Shown in pieces: positions 1-7,618 of a DNA stretch of 64,000 nucleotides. The notes beneath the pieces were generated by a model that saw nothing but the letters and a program-made list of their open reading frames with translations, made no database searches and was not told the DNA's origin. Where the stretch lies: NCBI GenBank assembly GCA_029558835.1, contig JAKQDH010000092.1, positions 1-64,000 on the forward strand, written 5' to 3'. A program made the position numbers and the translations under genes. This stretch comes from Planctomycetota bacterium (lineage in GTDB: Bacteria; Planctomycetota; Phycisphaerae; UBA1845). Every line of letters begins with the position of its first letter. Positions within the stretch are counted from its first letter, which is position 1.

Positions 1-59
1 GACAGCCTCCTTTCGGTATCTAGTCATATAACTAGATACCACCAGGCCCGGAAGCTGTC
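1..59 (-). promoter_or_regulatory. Nested inverted repeats and RBS: operator of a gene left of the window
   Basis: A perfect 10-bp inverted repeat, GGTATCTAGT (15-24) and ACTAGATACC (31-40) with a 6-nt spacer, sits inside an outer 6-bp inverted repeat, GACAGC (1-6) and GCTGTC (54-59). On the minus strand the palindrome is followed at once by AAAGGAGG (13-6), a strong Shine-Dalgarno. A minus-strand gene should therefore start just beyond base 1, with this AT-rich palindrome as operator. The TATCTAG..CTAGATA shape resembles operators of small winged-helix (PadR/GntR-type) repressors; that assignment is inference. Confidence 0.5.
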
Positions 60-101
60 AAGAGGCGTTCCCGCTCCACTCTCCCTCGGTCATTCCGCCA
101 A

Positions 102-115
102 GTTCGCTTGCGAAC
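102..115. repeat. Short hairpin GTTCGC-TT-GCGAAC
   Basis: A perfect 6-bp inverted repeat with a 2-nt loop in the gap between the left-edge operator and the OmpA-like gene. It has no T-run, so it is not a convincing intrinsic terminator. Confidence 0.3.
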
Positions 116-150
116 CCGCCCAGATTACTATGAAATGGCCAAACACTAGG

Positions 151-340
151 CCCAGGTCCTCAGGACCTGGGGGCCTGATGATGGGTCGCTGCGCGCTCGG
201 GCCTGCGCATGGTTTCCCGCGACTGCCGTCGCATACGGTTTCAGCGTCTTCCGCGTTACGGGCAAGCACGCTCCTGCACCAGGGAACGCCTTTGCCACCG
301 CCGCCCTCACCCCTACGCCTCTCCCGGGGGGAGAGGGGTT
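151..340. repeat. Composite palindromic repeat, families A and B, copy 1
   Basis: The 61-468 gap holds no credible gene. It carries module A, the hairpin CCCAGGTCC (151-159) / GGACCTGGG (163-171), and module B, CCTCACCCCTACGCC followed by the hairpin CCTCTCCC (318-325) / GGGAGAGG (329-336). The same A-then-B order recurs at 1395-1571 and 19524-19607, so this is one dispersed unit. Long ORFs reading across it come from its composition. Confidence 0.6.
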
Positions 341-468
341 TCGACACCGCACGCGTCGCCTTGCCCGAGGCGCACAAGGGCATGAACCCACGCAAAACAC
401 CTACTCTGTCGCGGGAACGCGTGGCACCCAGGCGGCGCGGTACGCCGGGCACGTGGATCGCCATCGTT

Positions 469-1125
469 CTAGCGAATCTGGCGCTCGAGGGCGTAGATTT
501 CCACGCGGCGATTGCGGGTCTGGTTGTCGGTGCTGGTGTTAGGCACCAGCGGCCGAAACTCGCCACAGCCGCCCGCCACCAGGCGTTCGACGTCGATCCC
601 CTGGGTACTCAGGTGCCGCACGACCGAGAGGGCCCGCTCGGTGCTGAGCTGCCAGTTGTCGTCCCAGCCGCTCTTCTTGATGGGCTGGTTGTCGGTGTGG
701 CCGATGACGAGGACGTCCTTGTCGCCGTATTCGCTGCGCAGCGTGCTGATGACCCGATCGAGGACGCGCCGCGCGCCGTCGCGCAGGGTGGCCTTGCCCA
801 CTGGAAACAGCACGCTGTCCTCGATGGCGATCATGGCGCCGCCCGGCACGGGAGTCCAGCCCGGCGGAGCCTGCTCCGGGATGGGCAGGTTGGCAAGCTG
901 GGCGCGCAGTTGATCGGCCTCGCCGCGGGCAGCCGCCAGTTGCTGGGCGAGCTGGTTGCGCTCGGCAACGCAACTGGAGAGGTCGCCCTGCAAGGCGCTC
1001 GCCCGGTTGGCCAGATCACGATTGTTCTGTTCGAGCAGTCCCAGGCGCTGCCCGGCGTCCTTGTTGGCGCAGCCGCCGGCCAGGACCAGCAGTGCCAAAG
1101 CCATTGTCACTTGTGCGTATTTCAT
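469..1125 (-). CDS. OmpA-family peptidoglycan-binding lipoprotein
   Basis: A 218-residue envelope protein that should tie the outer membrane to peptidoglycan. The N-terminus (MKYAQVTMALALLVLAGGC) is a lipoprotein signal with an AGGC lipobox, Cys at residue 19. Residues about 25-80 are rich in Leu, Gln and Ala and look coiled-coil. The C-terminal half is an OmpA/MotB domain with GHTDNQPI, a LSTERALSV segment and a final NRRVEIYA, the residues expected to hold diaminopimelate. GGAG lies 7 nt before the ATG. It stands alone, with repeat-filled gaps on both sides. It could serve as a Pal-like or MotB-like anchor; no stator partner is nearby. Confidence 0.85.
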   Translation of the reverse strand: MKYAQVTMALALLVLAGGCANKDAGQRLGLLEQNNRDLANRASALQGDLSSCVAERNQLAQQLAAARGEADQLRAQLANLPIPEQAPPGWTPVPGGAMIAIEDSVLFPVGKATLRDGARRVLDRVISTLRSEYGDKDVLVIGHTDNQPIKKSGWDDNWQLSTERALSVVRHLSTQGIDVERLVAGGCGEFRPLVPNTSTDNQTRNRRVEIYALERQIR

Positions 1126-1610
1126 TGCTCATCTCCCGTGATTGGTATATTCACTGTCTGGATCGGGACCGCCGAGCCGGGCGGAACGGATGCCAACCGG
1201 CAGGGCTTGTTGCGTTGCTTGTCCTCCTGCCGCGCGGGCAACCCGAGAGCAACTCGCTGCCGATCGCGGCGGGGGGCCTGTGGGCCGCACGTTCCGCGCC
1301 TCCGGAGCCGACTGCAACCGGCCGGCCCGGGCCCCTCCCGGTGCTGAACATACCGGGCGGTCCGGCGAACGCAAGCGCTCCACGTGGCGGGTGGCCCAGG
1401 TCCTCGGGACCTGGGGGACGGATGAACGCCCACGTGTGCGGTGTCTGAGTCCCGCTCCTCTCCCTTCGTACTGAGAGTTCCCCCCATGGCGGGCGGGCAC
1501 GTTCGTGGCCCGTGGGGGCACCTTCGCCTCCCCCGCCCTCACCCCTACCCCTCTCCCGCGGGGAGAGGGGTTCAGGCACCGCACACCTGGCGACGAGGCG
1601 GCGGGGGCCG
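1126..1610. repeat. Gene-free gap with composite repeat A+B, copy 2
   Basis: No credible gene. Module A is the hairpin CCCAGGTCC (1395-1403) / GGACCTGGG (1407-1415), with flanks (GTGGCGGGTGG before, GGGACGGATGAA after) almost identical to copy 3. Module B runs from about 1533 to 1571 (CCTCACCCCTACCCC, then CTCTCCC/GGGAGAG). The stretch 1126-1390 shows nothing recognisable beyond the 5' region of the OmpA-like gene. Confidence 0.6.
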
Positions 1611-3077
1611 TCAGCCCCGCAGCAACATCCGGCAGGCGTCCAGGGTCCGGCTGAGCAGCGGCCAAGCCACGATGCGGTCGTAGAACACCGTTACGGTCAA
1701 ACATGCCAGCGCTAGCCAGGGGCCCAGCGGGATCGCCCGGGTGCGTTTGAAGGGCAGCGTCGCCAGCCAGCCCGCCAGAGCCAGCACGCAGGTGACGATG
1801 AATCCGAGCACGGCCACCGGCCAGCCGGCGACACACCCCACGGCCGCCATCAGGTGTATGTCCCCCGTCCCAAACGCCTCGCGTCCGAACAGGAGGGTGA
1901 AGAAGATGCGTACGGCCCAACCCAGTGCCCCGGCCACCACGTAGCCGGCGGCGGCCGTCGCCAGCCCCGTCAGCGGTGCCCAGTGGCGCAGGGGCGCCAC
2001 CGCCGGGATGGGGAACTCCTGGCGCCACAGGTCCGTGATCCGGGCGGCGACCTCGGTGTTGCCGGCCGCCAGCCAGATGCCGAACGCCCCCAGCGCCACG
2101 GCCGGCAAGAGCCAGAGAAGCTCCTCGATCACCATCGTTCGAGCGCTGCCGCGTTCTTCCTCGATGGCGGTCACGATCCATTCGTCGGCCTCGCGGGGGA
2201 TGCTGCTCTGCTGGAGGATGAGGAGAAAGAACAACCCCAGCGGCAGGAGCGCCCGGGGCGCGTGGGGCAGCTTGGTCCCCAGCCCGTCGACTGCTACCAG
2301 GGCAAGAAACAGCGCCAGCGCGACCCATGCGGTCAGCCACGCCAGGCCCCTCCGCGGCGGGCGGGGCGTTGGGTGCTCGCTGTCGGCGGGTCCAGGCGGT
2401 GGAGCCCCGAGGTCGTCCGCCTCGTCGTCCGGTTGGACGGCCAAGGCCAGCGCGGTCTGAAAGACAAGGTACAGCCAGGTGACGGTAAGGCCGGCCAAAG
2501 CCAGTACGGCCGCGGTGGCCAGCACCGGGGAGGGGCGAAACCAGGCGGTGGCTTGGCCGGGGTAGCTCGGCGTCCAGCACATATGCAGGATGAAGCCTGC
2601 CGCGACGGCGTAGTTCGTAAAGCGGATGTCCACCCAGTAGTGTTCCAGGTCGATGGCGGCCAAGGAGAGCAGGCACCCGAAGAGGATGACGTGCGCCGCC
2701 AGGATCGGCCAGTCAAACGCGAGTCGCTCGGTAAGGTTGAAGAGGGTGGTACCCAGCCCGCCGCGCACCCGGCCGATGAGGAAGGCATCGAGCAACACCA
2801 GGACGATCAGGGCCATCGCCAGCTCGATGACGAGGTAACGCGAGGCGATCGGCCGGCGGCAGTCCCGGCAGCGTCCCCGCAAGAACAGGAAGCTGAGCAC
2901 CGGGAGATTGTCGTACCAGCGGATGCGGTGCCCGCAGACCGGGCAAGCCGACCAGAGTGGGTCGCGCAACGACTGGTCGCGCGGGACGCGGTAGATGATG
3001 ACGTTCAGGAAGCTGCCGGCGCAGAGCCCCACGGCCGTCAGGAACCCAAGCCACCAGAGCGTCACCAGCAGTGTCAA
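1611..3077 (-). CDS. Prepilin peptidase (A24 family), enlarged
   Basis: Type IV prepilin leader peptidase/methylase of the inner membrane. Residues about 15-75 hold the N-terminal methylase-like domain with GSFLNVIIYRVP and a four-cysteine zinc site (CPVCGH and CRDCRRP). The two aspartates of the A24 active site lie in AAIDLEHYWVDIR and in GTGDIHLMAAVG, where the usual GxGDxK reads GDIH. At 488 residues it is far longer than the usual 250-290: extra membrane segments and a charged, Pro-rich loop lie between the two catalytic aspartates. The start is TTG with AAGGA 8 nt upstream. It lies 46 bp downstream of the TolC-like gene on the same strand. No pilin gene is visible here. Confidence 0.85.
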   Translation of the reverse strand: MTLLVTLWWLGFLTAVGLCAGSFLNVIIYRVPRDQSLRDPLWSACPVCGHRIRWYDNLPVLSFLFLRGRCRDCRRPIASRYLVIELAMALIVLVLLDAFLIGRVRGGLGTTLFNLTERLAFDWPILAAHVILFGCLLSLAAIDLEHYWVDIRFTNYAVAAGFILHMCWTPSYPGQATAWFRPSPVLATAAVLALAGLTVTWLYLVFQTALALAVQPDDEADDLGAPPPGPADSEHPTPRPPRRGLAWLTAWVALALFLALVAVDGLGTKLPHAPRALLPLGLFFLLILQQSSIPREADEWIVTAIEEERGSARTMVIEELLWLLPAVALGAFGIWLAAGNTEVAARITDLWRQEFPIPAVAPLRHWAPLTGLATAAAGYVVAGALGWAVRIFFTLLFGREAFGTGDIHLMAAVGCVAGWPVAVLGFIVTCVLALAGWLATLPFKRTRAIPLGPWLALACLTVTVFYDRIVAWPLLSRTLDACRMLLRG

Positions 3078-3123
3078 AGTGCGTGATCCTTGCCGCGCCG
3101 GAGCCGGGGGAGGGCCGGGGTCG

Positions 3124-4950
3124 TCATTCTCCCTGGGGCGCGACGACGATGTTGTTGTAGCGCAGGAGGGTCCCCTTGGCGCGTTCCAGATCGATGAGGG
3201 CGACGTTGGCCCCGATCATGGAGTCGATGACGTTGCGGCGGCTCTGGGCCAGCGACTCGCGGGCGCTCAGTTCAGTGTTCAGCGTGTTGATGTCCTTGCG
3301 CTCGGCGCGGGCGACGATGGAGCGCACCTCCTCTTCGCCGGCCAGGACGGACTCGAAGTTGGGCCCGATCTGCTCATAGGCGGTGAGCAACTGCCGCAGG
3401 GAGAGGTTCACGTCGAGGATGATGGACTCGATCTGTTGCTTGAGGGCGGCGGCCGCCTGGGCGTGCTGGAGCAGGGCCCGCCGGTAGGCGGCGCGCGGGC
3501 CGCGGTTGCCGATGGGCCACTCGAACTCCACCCCGACGTAGTAGTCGAGGTAGTTGTTGGTCGTCATCTGGTCAAAGGCTCGGTCGGCATTCGGCGCCAG
3601 CCCGTTGGAGGTGAATCGAAAGGCCAGATCAAGTTGCGGCAGTTGGGCGTTCTTCGCCTGTCCGGCCAGCAGTTTGGCGCTGGCGACGCGCAGCTCCTGC
3701 TCGCGGATTTCCGGTCGGCAGTCCAACGCGGTTTGGACTTCCGCCAGCCGGTCCACGGTCAGGGGCTGGGGCAGCGGGAAGTCATCGGGAATGAGCTCCA
3801 GCTCATCGGCGAGGTCAAGCTCCGGGTCGTTCAGCAGGGTGAGGAGCCGGTCCTGGGCATTGCGGACGTTGGCCGCCACCTGGACGAAGGCGGCCTTGCT
3901 GCGTTCGAGCCGGGCCTTGGTGGCCGCAAGCTGCACCTGGGTAACGTCGAAGTCCTTGCGGGCCTCCAACTGCTGATAGATGAGCTCGAAATCGGCCAGC
4001 ACCTGGGCGGAGATGACGACGTCGCGACGGGCCTGCACCAGCCGCCAGTACTGCTCCTCGACGTTGCGTACCAGGTCACGCACCTCGCGCTGGAAGGCCA
4101 AATCACTCACCTGGCGGTTGTTCTGACTGACGACGATCTGGGCCCGGTTGACATCGACGCCGAAGTTCCGCAGCAGCGGTTGGCGCAGCTCGAACACGGC
4201 GTCACTGGTCCAGGACGGGTTAAGGTACTGGAACTGGGAGCTGAGGTTGGTGAAGCGACGCGAGATCTCATGGCGTGCGCTGACCTGCGTCCCCAGGGGC
4301 AACAGCTTGCGCACGCCGACCTGGGCGGCGAAGGTGTCCGTCAGGTTGGCGTTGAACGCGGTGGCCGTCGGCTGGTCCGTTTTCTCCTTACTCGTCCCCG
4401 CGAAGAGCACCGCGTCGAAGGCCGCCTGCGCCTCGACGACGCGCGTGTTTTCAATGGCCGGGTTGTAGCCTTGTGCTTTCAGCCCGTAGTTGTTGGCCAG
4501 CGTTCGGCGGAGCGCGTCCTCGAGAGTCAGATGCACCTGGCGCTCCGGTCGCCGGATCGTCTCCACCCAGGAGACGAAGCGTTGATGCAGGAAGGTGTCG
4601 TCCCTTCTGGCGGCCGCGCTGGCCTCGGACGCAACACGCAGGGACTCCGTGCGGGCCGCCTCGGGATCCGGGAAGTAGGGCAGCAGCCTGGCAGGGTCCG
4701 CCGCGTCGCCGGTGATGAGCGCCTGCACGAGGTCCGCTTGGGGTCGGGCCTCCGCCGGGGGCGGTTCGTCCTGGGCAACCTGCTCGGGGGCCGGCGTCGG
4801 CTCACCGGAATCGCCGGCAAAGGGCTGGGCGGGTGCCCCACTGTCGTCGGGCGACTGTGCGAATCCACGTGGGCCAAACAGGATCGCCAACCCTACTGCG
4901 ATGGCCACGACCCCGACACCTGGGTATGCGCGCTGGTTCATAAAATCCAT
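3124..4950 (-). CDS. TolC-family outer-membrane efflux protein
   Basis: Outer-membrane channel of a tripartite export system. After a signal peptide (MNQRAYPGVGVVAIAVGL.., ending near GFAQ) come about 110 residues rich in Pro, Glu and Asp, then two outer-membrane-efflux repeats. The first starts near VHLTLEDALRRTLANNYGL, the second near LTVDRLAEVQTALDCRPEI. Long amphipathic helices (for example EQYWRLVQARRDVV) are typical of the TolC alpha-barrel. The protein is about 608 residues. Two ATGs are possible, at 4950 and 4941, and both keep the signal peptide. The open frame continues upstream to 5154 but reads unlike protein. No membrane-fusion protein or inner-membrane pump is adjacent, so the exported substrate is unknown. 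Confidence 0.85.
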   Translation of the reverse strand: MDFMNQRAYPGVGVVAIAVGLAILFGPRGFAQSPDDSGAPAQPFAGDSGEPTPAPEQVAQDEPPPAEARPQADLVQALITGDAADPARLLPYFPDPEAARTESLRVASEASAAARRDDTFLHQRFVSWVETIRRPERQVHLTLEDALRRTLANNYGLKAQGYNPAIENTRVVEAQAAFDAVLFAGTSKEKTDQPTATAFNANLTDTFAAQVGVRKLLPLGTQVSARHEISRRFTNLSSQFQYLNPSWTSDAVFELRQPLLRNFGVDVNRAQIVVSQNNRQVSDLAFQREVRDLVRNVEEQYWRLVQARRDVVISAQVLADFELIYQQLEARKDFDVTQVQLAATKARLERSKAAFVQVAANVRNAQDRLLTLLNDPELDLADELELIPDDFPLPQPLTVDRLAEVQTALDCRPEIREQELRVASAKLLAGQAKNAQLPQLDLAFRFTSNGLAPNADRAFDQMTTNNYLDYYVGVEFEWPIGNRGPRAAYRRALLQHAQAAAALKQQIESIILDVNLSLRQLLTAYEQIGPNFESVLAGEEEVRSIVARAERKDINTLNTELSARESLAQSRRNVIDSMIGANVALIDLERAKGTLLRYNNIVVAPQGE

Positions 4951-5376
4951 CCGCTCCAGAAGAAGTACTCGAGGTCGCCGGCGGGCGTCCCGGAACGTAC
5001 AAAGCAGCGTGCGGAGCCGACACCCGCGCCGCGGTGCAGTCCGCCTGAGTCTGGGGCGCGGCGAAGTGTAGCAGGCGTCGGCAGTGGGCGTCAATCCGGG
5101 GCGGGATGGCGAAGTACTTGGTCTGTGTAAGAAAGTGCAAGCCACGCCGCACACGACGGCAAGGACGCTACGCGGTCGCGGCGAAGGCGGGGTCTCGGGC
5201 GGCGCCGCAGGTGGGGGGGGGGCGGGGGAGGGTGGCCCCAGGGAGAAGGGGGGCTGACGGGTCGAGATCGGGGGGGTCCTGGGCGGCGGAAGACTGGAGA
5301 CGAGCCCCCGCGGGGGGTATAGTTGGGGCTCGGCTACCCAAGATCAGTGAGGCGGCGAAATCTCCGCCGCGGACCC
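4951..5376. other. G-rich gene-free gap with a possible promoter
   Basis: No gene. The right half of the plus strand is strongly G-rich, with a run of ten G at 5213-5222 followed by several G4-G6 runs up to about 5330. This has the form of a G-quadruplex region. It separates the minus-strand TolC gene from the plus-strand small gene at 5377. Confidence 0.5.
5295..5323 (+). promoter_or_regulatory. Putative sigma-70-type promoter for the 5377 gene
   Basis: TGGAGA (5295-5300, four of six matches to TTGACA) and TATAGT (5318-5323) are separated by 17 bp inside otherwise very G-rich DNA, 54 bp before the ATG at 5377. Confidence 0.35.
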
Positions 5377-5595
5377 ATGACGCAGGACGTTAACGCGTAC
5401 CATCGTTACTGCCCCGACCAGCCGAAGATCCTCATCTCGGATGCGGTGTGCCGGGGGCGTCGCCGGGTCAACTACCCGTACTGCGCGGGCTGCCCGTTCA
5501 ACGACGACGAGCAGGCGGCGCGAAGCTCGCCCGGGGCGTCGGCCAATGCGACCCTGAAGAGCGGTCAGCGTCCGGGCGGTCGGTCGCACTCCTGA
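5377..5595 (+). CDS. Small four-cysteine protein (putative zinc ribbon)
   Basis: A 72-residue ORF with cysteines at 12, 25, 36 and 39 (YCPDQ, DAVCRG, PYCAGC), a spacing that suits a small zinc-binding or Fe-S knuckle. After residue 45 the composition becomes low-complexity and may be read-through. A fair -10 box lies upstream, but the Shine-Dalgarno is weak. I cannot name the family. It could be a stand-alone zinc ribbon or the surviving N-terminus of a decayed longer gene. Confidence 0.5.
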   Translation: MTQDVNAYHRYCPDQPKILISDAVCRGRRRVNYPYCAGCPFNDDEQAARSSPGASANATLKSGQRPGGRSHS

Positions 5596-5983
5596 CGCCC
5601 GTCCGGCAGCCCGCGGCCAACGGCCAACCCGTCAGAGCGGCGACGTTTACCGGTACCGACGGCAAACGTCCGGTAGTTGGCTGGGCATCCTCAAGCCGAC
5701 CGATAAGCAAGTCTCTTGTCCGCGCTTGCGGCGCGTCGATCCGCGCGGCAGACGGATTCGGCGTTGCCGGTCAGGTTCACTTGCGCCAGTGCCGATGTAC
5801 AAGCGTCAGTGTCGCGGGTTGGTCCGTGCCCCGAGCTTCTCGGCGGTGAAGACGTCACGCGGACTTGCGTCTGGCGCCGGCTTCGAGGTAGTGCGGGCAA
5901 GGAGTCGACGTGGCCGGCCCGCGCCCAGTTCCGCGAGGCGTGCGTCCCAATCCGTGGGGACCGGTCCTGCCGGGGAGGCATCT
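5596..5983. other. Gene-free gap upstream of the c-di-GMP sensor
   Basis: No convincing ORF. One 7-bp inverted repeat, GACGTTT (5642-5648) and AAACGTC (5664-5670), is the only obvious structure. The strong ribosome-binding site GGGGAGG at 5972-5978 belongs to the next gene. Confidence 0.4.
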
Positions 5984-7618
5984 ATGACGGAAGCCGAGGA
6001 TTTCCCCATTCTGATCGTTGATGACGACCCGGCGGCGCTCGTTCTGTTGCGTCGGCATCTGACCGACGCAGGTCGCACGGTGTTTCAGGCAAACAACGGC
6101 GAAGAGGCGCTGCGCATGATCCTGACGGAGGCGCCGCGCATTGTCATCACGGACTGGAGCATGCCGGGGATGACGGGCCTGGAATTGTGCCAGGCCATCC
6201 GGTCGCATGAGCTGGTCGGTTTCATCTACATCATCGTGCTGACCTCGCACGGGGAGACGGATCGCATCGTGGCCGCGTTTGAGGCGGGGGCGGACGACTA
6301 CCTCACCAAGCCCTTCAGCGCCCGGGAGCTGATCGCGCGGTTGCGTGCCGGTGAGCGTATCGCCCGCCTGCAGGGTGCCCTGGAGAAGCGCACACGCGAG
6401 GTGCACCGTGTCAACGCGGAGATGGCCCTGTTCGCCGACAAGCTCGAGGAGGCGAACGAGAAGCTGCTGCGCCTGGCCACGACCGATGAGCTGACGACGC
6501 TGGTCAACCGGCGTGAGGCGATGAAGCGGCTGACGGAACAGTGGCGGATCGTAGACCGGACCGGCGCTCCACTGTCGTGCATTGCCCTCGATATAGACCA
6601 TTTCAAGAAGTTCAACGACACCTGGGGGCATGCGTTCGGCGACACGGTCCTGAAGGAGATGGCCCGCGTCCTGCGGACCAGTCTGCGTGCCGGGAGCGTT
6701 CCCTGTCGGATGGGCGGCGAGGAGTTTCTGGTGCTCTGTCCGGAAACGACGGAGCCGGAAGCCACCAAAGCGGCCGAACGCCTGCGCGCGGCCGTCGAGC
6801 ACAACCAGATTCCCCTCAACGACCAGAAGGTCCAGGTAACCGTCAGCCTGGGGGTGGCGGGACGCACGGCGCAGATGCAGGCGCCCGATGACATGCTGAA
6901 GGCGGCGGACGATGCCCTCTACGCGGCCAAGCGCAGCGGGCGGAACCGGGTGTGCGTCGCTGATCCGAACGCCACCGGAAATGCGGAAGGCAGCCGACCG
7001 ACCCAGGCAGCGGCCATCGTGCAGGAACCAAACGCCCAGCCCGCTCCGGACCGGCGCCAGGCCGCCGGGGACGAGCACCTGCGGGCCGTCCTGGTGGACA
7101 GTGACCTGCAACGGCGCCACCTGTGCAGGGCCGCCCTCGAACGGGCCGAATACCTGGTGACGGAGGCCGACGGTCTGGAGGCGGCGCTCAATGTCATCGA
7201 TCGTTCGCCGCCGGACCTGGTGGTGACGGCGTACCGGGCCCCTGGGGTGAGCGGCGTGTCGCTGATCAGTCGCATGAAGGCCAGCGCGGCCACCCACGAC
7301 GTGCCGGTGCTCGTGCTGGGCTCCGGCGGCAGCCCGGTGGAGATGCTCACCGCCCTGCAGACTGGGGCGGAGCAGTACCTGCCGGCGCCGGTGGACCTGG
7401 ATGAACTGAGCCGGCGTGCTGGCCCGCCTGCGCCGCAGCCACAAGATTCTCGTGCACCTCAACGAGGAGCGCGGCGAGCACACGCGGCTGGTGACGCACG
7501 TGGTGGACTACTCCCAGGCGCTCTCCAATGCGGAGAACCTGGAAGCCATCCTGGACGCGACGCTGGCGGCCGCGGCCGAGCTGACGTGCAGCCGCCGGTT
7601 GTCCATCCTGCTGCCTGA
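5984..7618 (+). CDS. REC-GGDEF-REC diguanylate cyclase, 5' part of a frameshifted gene
   Basis: Cytoplasmic response regulator with diguanylate cyclase output. Residues 8-120 form a receiver domain (ILIVDDDPAA acidic pocket, TDWSMPGMTGLE phosphoacceptor, LTKPF switch lysine). A coiled linker follows, then a GGDEF domain with an intact GGEEF site at 244-248 (6713-6727). A second receiver-like domain starts near residue 360, but its phosphoacceptor region reads VVTAYRAPG, without the usual Asp. GGGGAGG lies 5 nt before the ATG. From about 7412 the frame runs into junk, while the natural continuation (LARLRRSHKILVHLNEE) is in the next frame. Residues after about 476 are therefore not expected to be real. 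Confidence 0.8.
   Translation: MTEAEDFPILIVDDDPAALVLLRRHLTDAGRTVFQANNGEEALRMILTEAPRIVITDWSMPGMTGLELCQAIRSHELVGFIYIIVLTSHGETDRIVAAFEAGADDYLTKPFSARELIARLRAGERIARLQGALEKRTREVHRVNAEMALFADKLEEANEKLLRLATTDELTTLVNRREAMKRLTEQWRIVDRTGAPLSCIALDIDHFKKFNDTWGHAFGDTVLKEMARVLRTSLRAGSVPCRMGGEEFLVLCPETTEPEATKAAERLRAAVEHNQIPLNDQKVQVTVSLGVAGRTAQMQAPDDMLKAADDALYAAKRSGRNRVCVADPNATGNAEGSRPTQAAAIVQEPNAQPAPDRRQAAGDEHLRAVLVDSDLQRRHLCRAALERAEYLVTEADGLEAALNVIDRSPPDLVVTAYRAPGVSGVSLISRMKASAATHDVPVLVLGSGGSPVEMLTALQTGAEQYLPAPVDLDELSRRAGPPAPQPQDSRAPQRGARRAHAAGDARGGLLPGALQCGEPGSHPGRDAGGRGRADVQPPVVHPAA

Noticed and set aside
130-1347. 405-residue plus-strand ORF
   Set aside because: It is antisense to the OmpA-like gene and crosses repeat A/B hairpins. 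It has no ribosome-binding site and no domain.
5642-5670. Inverted repeat as an intrinsic terminator
   Set aside because: The stem is only 7 bp with a 15-nt loop and no T-run follows.
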